Shown here: piece by piece, positions 1 to 11,724 of the stretch
Layout of the letters: every line of letters begins with the position of its first letter
Position numbering within the stretch: the stretch's first letter is position 1
DNA from: Dryococelus australis
Taxonomy: Eukaryota > Arthropoda > Insecta > Phasmatodea > Phasmatidae
Assembly (NCBI GenBank): GCA_029891345.1
Contig: CM057000.1
Coordinates: forward strand, 136,322,663 to 136,386,662
Reading direction: 5' to 3'
Length of the DNA: 64,000 nt
The notes under the pieces: generated by a model
What the model was told of the DNA's origin: nothing
Seen by the model: only the letters and a program-made list of their open reading frames with translations
Database searches by the model: none
Program-made: the position numbers and the translations under genes

Positions 1-2490
1 TATTCAAGCTTAGACTAATAATTAAGCTTGACCAAATTCATCATCAAGGATCTCCAGCTCTTGATAAATTAAATATAATCTCAGGTGTCCTCTGGGCAGT
101 AGAAGTATAATCAGTGAAGTTTACTCTGAATATACGACTACTTATCCTCTGATGGCTGGTTCTCAACTCACAAATATAAGATTCAACATTACCCATTTAT
201 TCTCCACATAAGAGATTTCTTAATGTAATAGACAAATTATACTATATCCTTATAGAAAATCAGTACAGCATAGTTCTTATTCCATCTGTTACACATTTTA
301 ATATTAATAGCACTTCTTCAAAATTTGAATTAAATATTCATAATATTCAGTCATAAAACTTCAGTTCTTGCAACTAGTGCTTTTTTTTTAAAAAGCACAC
401 TTTATGGAGAATTATTTTCCTTGTGGCATAATTTTCCATACCGAACAAACAATTACACCGAGCATTCCAAACAGTGAAAGAAACATAAAAATATTTTACT
501 CTTAGCACAGACATTGTTAAAGAAAATAAATTACTGTAATGTATGATTATTTAACATGTGCTATTTGCATTTCGACACCTTTAAATTTAGCATGCAAATT
601 TATAATACTACTAACGCACGTTTATTTTGTAAACAAATATTATGAATGGCATATGTTTTACATGTGATATTGTTATATCATACTGTAATTTTATTTTCTT
701 ATTTCTACGTACTATTAATGTACACGCAGCAGCTGAAATGTTAATTTTCCATATGTCAATTGTTGTAATTTTATTTTGTTTTATCAGGTTTCAAGTAGCT
801 TGTTAATTGTGTGCAAGTTGGCAACATTTAGGCGCACTTTTTTGAATCTTCACGGTATTGGAGAGCACCCTGGATTAAGCCCTATGTACTCTGTATTCAT
901 TTTAATATTCAACCGCTGCCGATAATGGATGGTGACGGAATGTTCCATACTCCATCTTGAATTAAGTGGGTCACAACGGCACCGGGCCAATGAGGTCTTA
1001 GTTCTATGTTAAAAGTATACATTAAATGTTTTAAGGTTAATTAGACCCAAAAAGTATATTACAATTTGAGTGATAAGCCAACGGTACACGGTACTACCGT
1101 TAGAACAGGTCTACATATAAAATAAGTGTGAGAAACTCTACATTTATGTAATGTATGATCCCACCTTAATGTACAGTGACCGTTACACGTACTTGAGAGA
1201 GTTTAATAAACTTTTAAAGTAAGCAGCATCATTTCCCGACACTTTTCAGTGGTCACAAAGTGCCTGAGATTTAAATAAGTATGTGATTGCTCTACCAACA
1301 TAAACTGTGCTAGCCAAGAGCATTTTAAATATGTAATTATACAGGCACGTAATTTATTGTAACGGCCAAGTGTGAGAACATTAGCGACTTTTATTTTGAA
1401 CTGAATTAAATATACTCTGCAAAATTTTTAGTGTGTGCAACATTCAAGATGTCTAGATAATATATTTTTTTTTTTACTTTCAAATACTCTATTCACTTAA
1501 TTGGCATTTGTAGCAGGGATAATGGGAGATATCTTTATAGACCTAGTTCAGCTGCTGCGTGCATATCCCTTGCATTTTAAACTCTACCAAGGAATGAAAC
1601 TTTCGGGCAATTTATTTCTATGATATCTTTCCACATTAAATTATTACTTAAAAATTGGAAGCCTTTCATTGCTGTAAATAAATGCATAGTTGGTTCCTAT
1701 GTCTTCCGGTGTGTTTTGTAGTGTTGTATAGCTATCCAGGGGGCTGCACGGAACCTGATTATGAGCAGGGCTATCAAGGTAATTGAAATTCTGTTGGTGT
1801 GGGATACCAGCAACTTCGACGATGGTTGGCGGTATGCAAAATAACTGCCAGTTGGCTAATGTTTGATGTTAATGTTATTACCATGGATTTCTCCCGGATC
1901 GTTGCACTTTAATTATGCAGTTCTGCCTGTATACATTACATCTGACTAGAAAACCATAGCAGGGTTCTCCCGTTTTCTTACAGGGGCTAATACTCATACA
2001 TGGGGCATACGTAAACTATATCCCTCTCCAAATTTCGCCCCACACAGTATTTCTCACATTACTAACACGCATAAATTTAAAATGTAGGTTTGCATTTCAC
2101 TCTGCATCGTGATGTAGAATAAAATAATACGTGACTAACTCTTTTCCTTTACATATCAGTCTAAAATAATTTGAGTAGCAAATGTATCATGTTACTTTGG
2201 ATACGGGAACGTATACAACTTTTAATATGGGCAGCGGTCTTTAATTTACTTCACTCATTACAATGGTAAAGTGATCACTTTGTAAGATCATGCTTGAATG
2301 TTCCATTCAGCTTATTCGTGTCATGTCGCCAATTGTTAATATAGAAATTTTCTTTGATTTAATATGCGCAGTGCATGCATTTTATAGCTCTGAAAAGTAA
2401 ACACCAGGCGCCACAAAAAAAATAATTTTTAGGTTATAATGCCTTCTGGGAGGGCCTTTAAGGCTCATTTTTTCGTGAATAGCCTGTGCG
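1..2490. other. AT-rich DNA, no gene recognised
   Basis: No coding signal, RNA gene or clear repeat boundary is visible. Open frames are short and interrupted. Around 2455-2488 there is a weak match to the right end of MITE family A (a GTGAATAGCCT-like end), probably an old fragment. Confidence 0.6.
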
Positions 2491-3404
2491 AAGACATTTT
2501 TGGTTAAAATTTAACCATTGCTAAGTAGGTTTGCCACAAAAAAAATTTATTTGGTCTTTACATTAATTGCAAAGATAACATTGCACTGTAGTTACAATAG
2601 TACAACAGTAGTAAAGTTGAGTGCCTTTTATGCCATTGTGTTGATAACCTAGGGAATTTGTTATTTGTGAACTTGGTATTTCAAGTTTCATTTTTTACTA
2701 AAAATGGTTATGTTCGAAAGAAAAGTTCCAATATCATTTATCTCTCTTCTTTGGTATACAGAAAGATTTATTTACTGAAAACAAAACATGCTCAAAGAAA
2801 TATTCGTCTTTCATGTAAAAAAAAAAAATACACTACTATAAAGAAGAAGATTAATAATATCAAATCTTAGTTTCTTTAACACTCTCTTTGAATTAAAGCA
2901 AACTTTTGTCACTGTAAACAGCCTCAAATAATTGCTTTTCTTTGCTATACCGAAAGCTTAGCACATATCTTGGCAGCGTAAAATTCATTCTTTTTAAATG
3001 CTAGTTTCTCTAGAAACCTATAGCAATAATGGTATTACACATTGCTCACATTTCATTCGCTACACCGCACTAAAATAAGGAGGTTTGATTATGGTTTCAT
3101 GGCGTACGGTTGCACACGGGATTTGCATTGACGAGCAAGCTTGTCTTATCAGGCGTGATTCCAGTTTGATTCAAGCCAAAGTTTATCATGATTGGCATAT
3201 GACAATGTGGTTTGAAATCATGCTTGCGGCTTATCAAGGCAAGTTTGCTACAAGCTTGGCACGTGGAGACTAGTTTGCTTGATTCAAGCTTGGTTTAAAC
3301 TTGTTAGCTAGCTGTCAGTTATTGTCCATACGACCTAAGTTCTACGGTCATTGTCATTCTTTCTACTGTGAAAGTAGCTTAACTCCCATGAAAGGATTTG
3401 CTTT
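2491..3404. other. AT-rich DNA, no gene recognised
   Basis: Contains A-runs and several CAAGCTTG/TCAAGC-type words between about 3130 and 3300, but no period or terminal repeats that define an element. Two open frames (70 and 62 codons) show no recognisable motif. Confidence 0.5.
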
Positions 3405-3780
3405 CAGCTAGGCATGCCGATCATTACTTAATTAATCGAGTTCTTGAATCGCTCTAGATCGAGGCACAGAACATCTGTGCGCATATAAAATAGGACAAAA
3501 AACCGATTTACAACAAATCGATTTTCATTCTTTTTAGGGACAGATGAACGAACATAACGTCAATTTTCTGTATGCTAGGATGTGCCATGGCCTTGGACAC
3601 AAATTTGCACAGCCAGAAAGACTATTAACCAAAACTCGTAAAATTATCAACGATCAAGAAGTGAAATCCCATTAAATAAAATAATCCATAAATTTGACAG
3701 TCAAAAAAATTCATAATGTTAAATGGCACGTAAAGGTGTCGTTGAATCGAAAAACCATTCTACGCGAAATAGCTAAGCTG
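3405..3780 (+). repeat. Interspersed repeat family M, copy 1
   Basis: This segment matches the reverse complement of 8195-8620 in collinear blocks. Shared blocks include the stretch around CTAGATCGAGGC, the one around AAATCGATTTTC, and the one with GGATGTGCCATGGCCTTGG. Class is unknown; no terminal repeats or TSD were found. Confidence 0.6.
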
Positions 3781-3819
3781 GAGTAAAACTGGTTTTGGAA
3801 TGTGCATAATTTAAATCGA

Positions 3820-4091
3820 TCACTCTAAGAAATTATTCGGAAATTTTCCATACCAGTGTCTACGCTTAGTGAGAAAGCAGGAATGGTAATGTTTTCCCCT
3901 ATTCATTCATTGTAGCATTCCTGCATTTGCTTAGGAAACAGTCGAATGCTTAGGGAAGTTCCTAACTTTATATAGTAGCGCTGCTAAACAGTGTCCTATA
4001 CCTGTAGCTTGATGTGTGGTAATCATACATTGTATAGGTTAAAAAAACTTCCATTACAGTTTAGGAAGTTTACCAGAATATTTTTTACAGC
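3820..4091 (+). mobile_element. MITE-like element, family N copy 1
   Basis: Imperfect terminal inverted repeats are visible: left starts CACTCTAAGAAATTATTCGG, right ends in ...ATTTTTTACAGCG, pairing over about 28 bp. The interior matches 15706-15980 and the right part of 23981-26006. No coding capacity. Confidence 0.6.
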
Positions 4092-4317
4092 GAACTGTGT
4101 TTACAAACATATCCTGACTATGCAACCTATGTGAATGCCAAATAAATAGATCAATAATTTTCCATTATTTATTTTCTTTTCCAGAGAAAGAATTATATAT
4201 ACAATAGCATATGCTAATCATAACCTAATCGGAACCATTATGACAAAAATTTAGCAGTATACACAACTTAACTTTTATGCAAAATTGGAATGTCATCTTC
4301 CGTCATTTGTTATCTAC

Positions 4318-4606
4318 AGAGCTAGTGATTTTTGGCGAAAAAAATATGAGAACATGGTAGACTTGAATACTATAACCACCGAACAGCAATTTGTCTATTG
4401 CCATTGGTTGCTGTCTGCTTGTGAAGGCGTTGTCACATTTCACCGGGCCACTCAGAATTCGGCAACATCGGCACGGCTCCTACGTGATTCGTGTGCAGAC
4501 AGTCAACACGTGTCAAGAATAAATTCAGCCAATCAAGATACGTGAGCTAAACTACAGTGTCTTTAAATATAACTTGTCTTGAAAGCTTTTCGTGAAATTT
4601 CACTAT
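4318..4606. mobile_element. Divergent hAT-type MITE, family B-like
   Basis: Left end AGTGATTTTTGGCGAAAAA and right end TTTTCGTGAAATTTCACTAT pair as inverted repeats. The interior has the family B layout (CCATTGGTTGCT-like block, CCAATCA block, ACTTGTCTTGAAA near the right end). The 86-codon open frame across it is not a gene. Confidence 0.5.
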
Positions 4607-4659
4607 CCCTGGACATCTGTAACCGGAAGGCGCGCGTTTTCTTTCATCTCTCTTATCAA

Positions 4660-4960
4660 TACAACTAAATAAAATAGAAGTGTCTGTCTGTGATTTTCGA
4701 ATTTTTAACTTTTAATTATATTTTATATAGTATAATTTATTACTAAGTCATATGTAATGTTAATTTTTTCGTGTCTGTCTGTCTGTCCCACCGGATTTAA
4801 CTCAAACACCACTGAACGTATTGACATGAAATTTACACACTATATAGATAATAACCCCAGAACCAACTTAGTCTTTGTTTCATCGAGATATTTCAAACGG
4901 TTCCGAAAATATGATGATCAGTGATGTACATAGGTATAGGATTAAGCTTTTCTTAGGATT
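4660..4960 (+). repeat. TCTG-microsatellite-associated insect-type repeat
   Basis: Two GTCTGTCTGT tracts (about 4682 and 4776). The second is followed by text reading ACTCAAACACCACTGAACG then a TGACATGAAATTTACAC block. This arrangement resembles the widespread insect repeats often described as microsatellite-associated interspersed elements. Class assignment is by resemblance only. Confidence 0.4.
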
Positions 4961-5512
4961 ACTGCATAAAAAAAAGCATTATTAAAAAATAGTTCCGTCA
5001 TTTCTCCTTTATTTTTTGTCTTTGGGCTGTCCTCCTTTCCTTCCCAAGAGCGATTCCAAATCCTAAATAGCATGTGTACAAAGTAGCACAGGAAAGTTAG
5101 TTTTAAATAAACCTCCCACCATTTTCCAGTTTACCCCTCGAAAATAGAGTGTGTACAACTTTCACTCTGGTAAGATGCTTGGGGTAAGTAACTAATCTCC
5201 AGTTTTGGGACACCGCCCAGGATGACACTAGTTTCTGGCAGTTACTGTACCAGGCAGACGTGGTCGGACGACTTCTTGATTGCCAGCTGTCAGAGCCCGT
5301 AGACGAATGTCTTCTGATTGCGGCTGCAGTTTACAAAGAACTCCATTCACCACTGTAAGAGAGGCCATTACGATTTCCGCATCACGACCCCGGCCTTTGC
5401 TTATCAATCGCGTGTGATACTCTCCTGAGGCCCGAGCAAAGAGCGACTGCGCAACTGCACTGCGCAGTTAGGTCGACCACGATAACTTGAGAAGAACTCC
5501 TTATAGGACGTC
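4961..5512. other. Apparently unique DNA, no gene recognised
   Basis: Moderate GC towards 5270-5510. No repeat copies elsewhere in the window, no coding motif. Confidence 0.5.
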
Positions 5513-5736
5513 GGGGCCGCGGTGGCTGAGCGGTTAGACTGCTCGCCTCCCGCGCCAAGGCGAACCGGGTGCAATCCCCGACCAGATTTCTCGCAAGTGG
5601 GAATCGTGCCGGACGATGCCGCAGGTTGGCGGGTTTTCTCGGGTATATCCCGTCGGCGTTACTCCGTTTTCACCTCATTTCACCCTCATCGGGTCTCAAG
5701 AACTCGTTAAGAGCCGTCCAAATTCCTCAACTCAAC
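5513..5736 (+). mobile_element. tRNA-derived SINE, copy 1
   Basis: The head begins GGGGCCGCGGTGGCTGAGCG, containing an A-box-like TGGCTGAGCGG; a degenerate B box follows (GGTGCAATCCC). The body carries the family signature GGAATCGTGCCGGACGATGC, then GGGTTTTCTCGGG, CACCCTCATCGG and TTAAGAGCCG, with a CTC-rich tail. Eight copies occur in the window. Tail-side TSD not identified. Open frames across it are incidental. Confidence 0.85.
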
Positions 5737-6762
5737 GGGATGGCTGGAGAGGGGAGTGAAAGATGGGGCTGTCTGCTCGTGACAATATTTCACGTGGAAT
5801 TCGTAAACACCGGCAATACACATTCCAAATACCAGATAGAGCGATCTGGTAGATCGTCTCCCTCGAGAATCCTAATTTTTTGATAGTTATCGCTGTGGGA
5901 TATTGTTGAATTGGTAAGTAACTTCTGTGCCTTGCAGGCCTTGCATAAGAAAAATATGTAAATGTGCAAATTTTAATATTTATATTAAAATGTTTTCCAA
6001 GCCAAACAAAATGTTAAAATTTGTCGAATGTACTTATAAATCGGTTTACAACACTTTTTTCTTTCAAAATAATTGATTCGTTTCAGAGTAACACGCATGA
6101 TTTTGTCATGAAAGAAACGTGAATCACTACTACATTTATAAAATAGATTTGAAAAAAAAAAATGTCCTGGTGGAGAAACCCTCTGGCCCCCATTTTATAG
6201 GTGGTCATGAGTAATTATCTCATTTTGATAGCAATTCCCTTCAACATCTCCAAAATAATTCTCTAGCTCTTCAGATCGCGCCTTCCAAAAACTTTGTCTG
6301 CCTGCGCCAGTGCTAAATAAATATTACATGTACATTTGTGAACAGTTTGACGTATATTGTATTTACAAATAGCCAGAACATCAAAATCTGTAACAATCTT
6401 ACTTCGTATCTAGGTAGATGGACTGAAATTTGAAACAACACTGGTTAATCACGAGGCGCGGTTTTTCATTAAATTGTATAAATTAGATGCTTTTTTTTGC
6501 TGAATAGCGTTCACAGTTTCCGTAACTTGCTTTATGCTGAAACCAGTTTTATGTTAGTAGTGGAATTTCGTAGCCGAAGATATGTATGAAAATCTCTATG
6601 AATGTTCTTTTAATATCGGGATATCACATTTGCTAACCTCTTCACGGGTGAAATTGTCTTCCAAGTGTCCTATCTCCAGAGCGAGAGTAACAAAGTTTTT
6701 GCTTGTTCAACTGCTGCGCTACGTAGTATGAAGACTCTAGGAAGCACTTGCAACATAGCATG
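5737..6762. other. AT-rich DNA, no gene recognised
   Basis: No repeat copy or coding motif was recognised in this stretch. Confidence 0.5.
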
Positions 6763-7166
6763 GGCTGTTCACGGTAAACTGAGCACTTTCGAAAGCCCTG
6801 CTTAAGATCTACTTGTATGCAAATTGTGTAATCTTTCACCAGTTGTAAAATCAACGTTACCCTGGGCCTGGTCACTGTATCCATGCGTCGGCCAATTGAA
6901 ACTGTGAAATTATTAGAAAATTAAGTGTTTTACAGATTTGCTAATTCTTTCAGTCGTATGTGTTTACATAACAGAAAGCAAAATAAACTATTCCAGTGTT
7001 CACGAATGTTTAACTAGCGCTTTTAATTCAATGTTAAAGACGTGGGACTACTTTCGCTCTGACGTCACAAAATTTACACTGGGCGCACGCCAATCGGCGT
7101 GCCCGTTAAAACATATGCAGGTGGGGGACAGTGAAATCAAAGGTGTTTACTTTACCGTGAATAGCC
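6763..7166 (-). mobile_element. MITE family A, long form
   Basis: Terminal inverted repeats: left GGCTGTTCACGGTAAACTGA, right ...TTTACTTTACCGTGAATAGCC. The interior contains the reverse complement of the A-long signature GACCGACGCATG and a TCTAATAATTTCACAG-like block shared with 21303, 30111, 37362, 39641 and 57183. About 404 bp, non-coding. Confidence 0.85.
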
Positions 7167-8194
7167 TATACGGAAGCGACAATTCGTGTGGAATCAGTTG
7201 GGGGGTGATTGGGGATCGGTCCGCCCTCCCCCCTCCCCCCCCCCCTCGACATGGTTATAATTAAGGGCGTATCCTGAAAATTTTGGCAAGGCATGCGACA
7301 CGAAACTTATTTTGGCACTTCACTTTGCACAGAGGAATTAAATATTAATAATAAAATTAAAATTAAAGGTTGCTAAAAAATCTTTAGATTTTTTTGTAGT
7401 TTTCTTCTCACTCTTGCCTTCATCTGGATCACTTCGAAACATGAGAGCATCACTAACCTTAAAATATGCCCATGTAAGCTCCAGATTTGGATTATACCCT
7501 CACGTATGTGTACGTGAGGTGTAAGGATCTGTAAACTTTCAATCCTGAAGAAAATTGAAGTATTGAAGTAATCAAAAAAAATATCTAAATCACAGCACTC
7601 AAACACTACGACACATATTACTGAACATAATTAAACCCTAAATCAAATCAATAGGGACACTTTAAATTAAGACAAATCATAGCCACACTTCAGCATGTAA
7701 GATGAAGAAAAGAACAAAGCTTAATCCCTAGGGTAATATTTAGTGTTAGTGCAGCCACTAATTTAAAAAAATATGTATCGTAGCCAATTTTTAAAGAAAA
7801 CTATTTTAATGTTCCAAATGAGAGAAAGGAAAAACATAAATCCAGGTGTCAAATAGCCAGATTCGCTGGTCAAATCAAATAATTTTACATTATAATTTGA
7901 AAAGTTTAAAATTTATTTAAACACCCAAAATTCACAAAACACTGAAATTCGCTAGTAGTAAATCGCTTGAATTAGGGCAATGTTACATTAAATGGTTGTT
8001 AACAAGAATAATTTGAAATCTGTTAAAAAGTTAATATTTGCCTGTCAAAAAACGTACCTAATTAAAAAGTAAAATTACTTCTGAAAGTTCACAAAACATA
8101 AATTACATTTTAAGTTTTTCAAGAATTATTTCCAAATGACTAGAGATGCCGATTAAAAATTGATTAAATCTTCTCCAAAAAATATATATTTTAT
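7167..8194. other. AT-rich DNA with a C-rich patch
   Basis: A C-rich run lies at 7226-7246 directly after the MITE end. The rest is AT-rich with no recognisable gene or repeat boundary. Confidence 0.5.
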
Positions 8195-8620
8195 ATCGAT
8201 AGTAAGGCTGCTGATTTTGTTTCGTAATCGATATGCTTAGAGTAGAATGGATTTCCGATTCATTGGCATCTTTACGGGTCATTTAACGTTATGAATTTTC
8301 TTGACTTCTGGACGGTCGTATTTATGGAATGTTCTATTTTTACGGAATGTCATGTTTGGGTCGTTGAAAATTTAACGAGTTTTAAGTTGAGAGTATTTGT
8401 AGCTTTATAAGTTTGCCCCCAAGGCCATGTCACATCCTAGTACACGGAATAGGAGTTATGTTCGCTCTACTGGCCCGAAGAAGATTGAAAATCGATTTAT
8501 TGTAAATCTTTTTTTTTTTTCATCCTATTTTAATGCGCATCAGTTTTCTGCGCCTCGATCTAGATCGATCCAAGAAATCGATTAACTAGGTAAAAATTAG
8601 CATGCCTAACAATGACCCTA
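8195..8620 (-). repeat. Interspersed repeat family M, copy 2
   Basis: Reverse-complement relative of 3405-3780 with blocks in the same order (CCAAGGCCATGTCACATCC, AAAATCGATTTATTG, CTCGATCTAGATCG). No termini defined. Confidence 0.6.
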
Positions 8621-10335
8621 ACTGGAACTACGATAACCTCCACGGACCCCCGAATCATTTATACAGAAGTTCCTTGTTTGCCGTAACTTTCGTGTAATCT
8701 TCTCAAGATAGCAGTTGAGTTCAGTTTAAGACACTACTTTTACTCAAATATTGAACATACGTTGACATATGTATTCCGTATGAGGCAAACATCACAAAAG
8801 AATGCAGGCTATACGTAATACACTACGATTATAAGTACAGGTGATAGCCAAACGACGCACGGAGATTGAGGTAAATTATCAGTTCGTTCCTTGGAATTAT
8901 TTTTGCAAGAATGATGTACTATGGTATGGTAAATTTACTATATTTAGAAAAATACATTAAAATACAATTGTTAACTATGCCTTTTTTTTAACTTTAAGTA
9001 GAACATTTGGAAGCATATTTATAAAATGTAAATCAATGGCGGCTGAGAGTTTAATAGGTAATTGTGGAGGATCAGTGGTGATAAATAATTAATTCCGCCC
9101 TAACGGAGACTGCAGGTGTATCAAAGAGGTACCAACACTACAACACAATCTTTCGGAATCAATAAAAATATACGCTTTTTTTTTGTAAAAAAAAAATATG
9201 TTTACCAATAAATCATAAATTATATAAGCCCGGCTACCGAAGCCGCCTTCATTCACCAGTGGGCGTGGGAGTTGAGGGTAACAAATTTTCTTTTAAGAAG
9301 GTGGACACCCGGACCCACCCACCTGCCCACAACTAGAAAAATTAGCTTTCTACTGCTTTACAAAGGACCACCCACTAGGAAAAAAAATTTTAACGCCATA
9401 GTGTTTTCGCGTGTGACTGAATTTTGAAGTAGAGTGCGCTCCAGCGGAAAAATGCACCCGACTTGACAATATGCAGAACTCGTTAATAAAGTGGTGCCTA
9501 ACTAAACTACAACGGTCTAGAGAGTAGCGTTTGTGTTGCATATCGCGGAAGAAGGTGTATGATTTATTTAAATACTGTATAATATTTTTTAGAATATATT
9601 TAAGATATCAGTTATCAAGAGGATATATTTAATAAAAATTTTAGGGTATTTCCATTTTGAATACTTCAGAAAGGACGTTTTGCAAGATACATTTGGTCAA
9701 ATTTGGCAATAATAAAAATTACGATCGAAACACCCTTAAATTGTAATTAAAAAGTAGCTATATTAATAATTTTTTTCAAAATAATGAAATACGTAAATTC
9801 GAACAAATAAATTTACGTGTTGAAATATATTCATTCTCCTTTTCGTATGCAACGCAATGGTAATTTTTTGATAATTGTTTTATGTGTGTGTTTTCTCGTT
9901 GTGCTTCGTGCACCTATGGGTATTCAAGTGGTGTTCCTATCGTTTTTTTTTTTTTTGTGGGAAGTCTGTAGAGAAGTCTCAATGCACGCGCCTATTGCAC
10001 TTTCGCTCGTGTTCGCGGAGTATATTTTAAGAAACTTTCGTCTGAAAAAACCGCTTTCAGCGATGTCGGAAGGATCTGGAATAATATTTATAGCATGATG
10101 ATTGATATCAACGAAGGACCATTTTGTTCTCGTCTGATGCGTTCTTCCATTTCCGTAGGTAAACATAGCGACTACATGTTTAATAGTCCCTTAAAAAAAA
10201 AAGGTAGTATATTTCAAAATGCTGCGACGCAGTGAGAAATCTTTCGACTCGACTTTTAATCCACGTTTGGCGAAGACCGAAGCGTTTGGATGGCCTCAGT
10301 GAAAACAACGTGGTGCGGGGATCGTAAACAAATAT
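8621..10335. other. AT-rich DNA, no gene recognised
   Basis: Contains short homopolymer A/T runs (for example 9177-9198 and 9940-9956). Open frames at 9817-10098 (+) and 9924-10166 (-) overlap antiparallel and lack recognisable motifs. Confidence 0.5.
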
Positions 10336-10575
10336 AGCCTATTTACGATCAAGTGAGCCCTTTTTAAGGCCCTCCTAACAGGCATTAACCATTAATAAAT
10401 GTATTTCATTGCAGCCTCAGGCGTTAACTTGTGAGAGTGGTGAAAAGGTATACACTGTGTTTGTTGGTCACATTGCAATGTTTGTATTAAAAAGCAGCAG
10501 ATAGATAGAAATTGGGGAAAAGTAAAAATTGATGAGGGGCCTTAAAAAAGTGCTCGCTTTACCTTGAACAGCCTA
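10336..10575 (+). mobile_element. MITE family A, short form
   Basis: Left end diverged (TTTACGATCAAGTGAGCCC); right end ...GCTTTACCTTGAACAGCC. Interior has the A-short signature: AATAAATGTATTTCATTGCAG and TATACACTGTGTTTGTT, shared with 27516, 40327, 49743 and 63873. Confidence 0.75.
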
Positions 10576-10898
10576 TAACGGCTGAACACGTGGGTGGGTA
10601 CTTAAGTCTGACCGACAGTGCGACGCTCGAAAGCGACAGAGTTTCCCCTAGTTCGAGCGAGGTATTTGTGCCCGACCACGTTCTGGAATCAGGGGAAACG
10701 ACGGTGGGGCGAAAATAGAACGCGCGCGCATCATTGTGCGGCAACAGCCAGTCGCGCCAAAAACTGCGCCAGCGAAGAAGAGACTTGGTTGTTGGAGATC
10801 CCGAGCACATACGCAAGCGACACCTCGTCAGTACAACGTGGGGCGAATGTTAGATAAAGTGGTTATTATTATCTGATTATCTTTCGGTAATGCGTGTA
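10576..10898. other. GC-richer DNA, no gene recognised
   Basis: Higher GC than its surroundings (about 10590-10850). Open frames exist on both strands (85 and 79 codons), which fits GC-rich non-coding DNA. No motif recognised. Confidence 0.4.
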
Positions 10899-11080
10899 GA
10901 ACGTTCACACTAAAGTAAGCATTTTTGAAATCAACCTTTGAAAAAAAAAATACAGCCCCCCCCCCCCCCCCCAAAATCGTGCTCCCAGTAAATTTGATAA
11001 CGTTGGAGGGAAAGTAGTCCCGCGTCTTTAACATTGAGTTTAAAGTATTAGGTAAACATTCGTGAATAACACTGTCTTAA
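10899..11080 (+). mobile_element. MITE family A, truncated left part
   Basis: Begins with a diverged terminus (GTTCACACTAAAGTAAGCA) followed by the A-long blocks AAATCAACCTT, GGAGGGAAAGTAGT and TTAGGTAA. A poly-C run (10956-10972) has expanded inside it. The right half is missing. Confidence 0.65.
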
Positions 11081-11204
11081 TAATACCCTCCTCTGTCAAT
11101 ATGGTAAATTAATCGACAGGCCTCCACCCACTCACCATTACTCATTCCGTCGTACGCAGCCATCTTGTTTATTTCGTTTGTAATTTGTTTATACATTCCT
11201 GGAG

Positions 11205-11217
11205 GCCGCCATCTTGG
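11205..11217 (-). promoter_or_regulatory. YY1/Pho-like motif
   Basis: The reverse complement reads CCAAGATGGCGGC, matching the well-known YY1/Pho binding word. The match is exact, but occupancy and function are not shown, and the site lies in repeat DNA. Confidence 0.3.
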
Positions 11218-11245
11218 ATATCGTATGTTTACTTTTACATAACCT

Positions 11246-11254
11246 AGGTGGCGC
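11246..11254 (+). promoter_or_regulatory. CTCF core-like motif
   Basis: Reads AGGTGGCGC, the core of the CTCF motif as known in flies and vertebrates. Lies 56 bp from a fuller match at 11302. Confidence 0.25.
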
Positions 11255-11301
11255 TAGTGTATTAACTATCGATTTATTCACCAGGCGAGCTGTCGATTTA
11301 G

Positions 11302-11315
11302 CCACCAGGTGGCAG
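11302..11315 (+). promoter_or_regulatory. Full CTCF consensus match
   Basis: Reads CCACCAGGTGGCAG, agreeing with the consensus CCASYAGRKGGCRS at all 14 positions. Binding cannot be inferred from sequence alone. The site sits in repeat family P. Confidence 0.35.
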
Positions 11316-11724
11316 CCATATTTGTTTGTGTTTTTAACATATGGGTGGTGCTGTCGGCCAATTACTCACATTCGTTCGACCGCTTCCACACCATGCCATA
11401 TCTACTGTCCATTTATTTTTAGTATCGCCCACTAGAGCGCTCTGGTAACTCATGTTTCAACCGCCAGAGATAATTTACTATCCACAAGAGTGGCATCTAC
11501 CTGTAAGGACTTAATGGCTAGCCGAGTTCCTGTATTTTGTGTTCCTTACGGAATCCATCTGGTTCAGTAGAAGTGGCATTGGAAAAATAAGTGTTTAGAA
11601 AAAAGTCTCTCTTTCTCTAAGTGGCTCTCGGCCAAAAGCTCTGTTGTCTGAAGGAAGTGGGATGGAAACGTATCGTTTAACCTTACTAGACTTGGTATTG
11701 ACTCGAACCATACACGAAAATCTC

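Larger units (their letters stand above)
11100..11440 (+). repeat. Repeat family P segment with GCCATCTTGG motifs
   Basis: Shares GCAGCCATCTTG / GCCGCCATCTTGG words and TTTGTTTATACATT with 60900-61090, so it is a diverged interspersed repeat rather than unique DNA. Contains the CTCF-like and YY1/Pho-like motifs listed separately. Confidence 0.5.
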
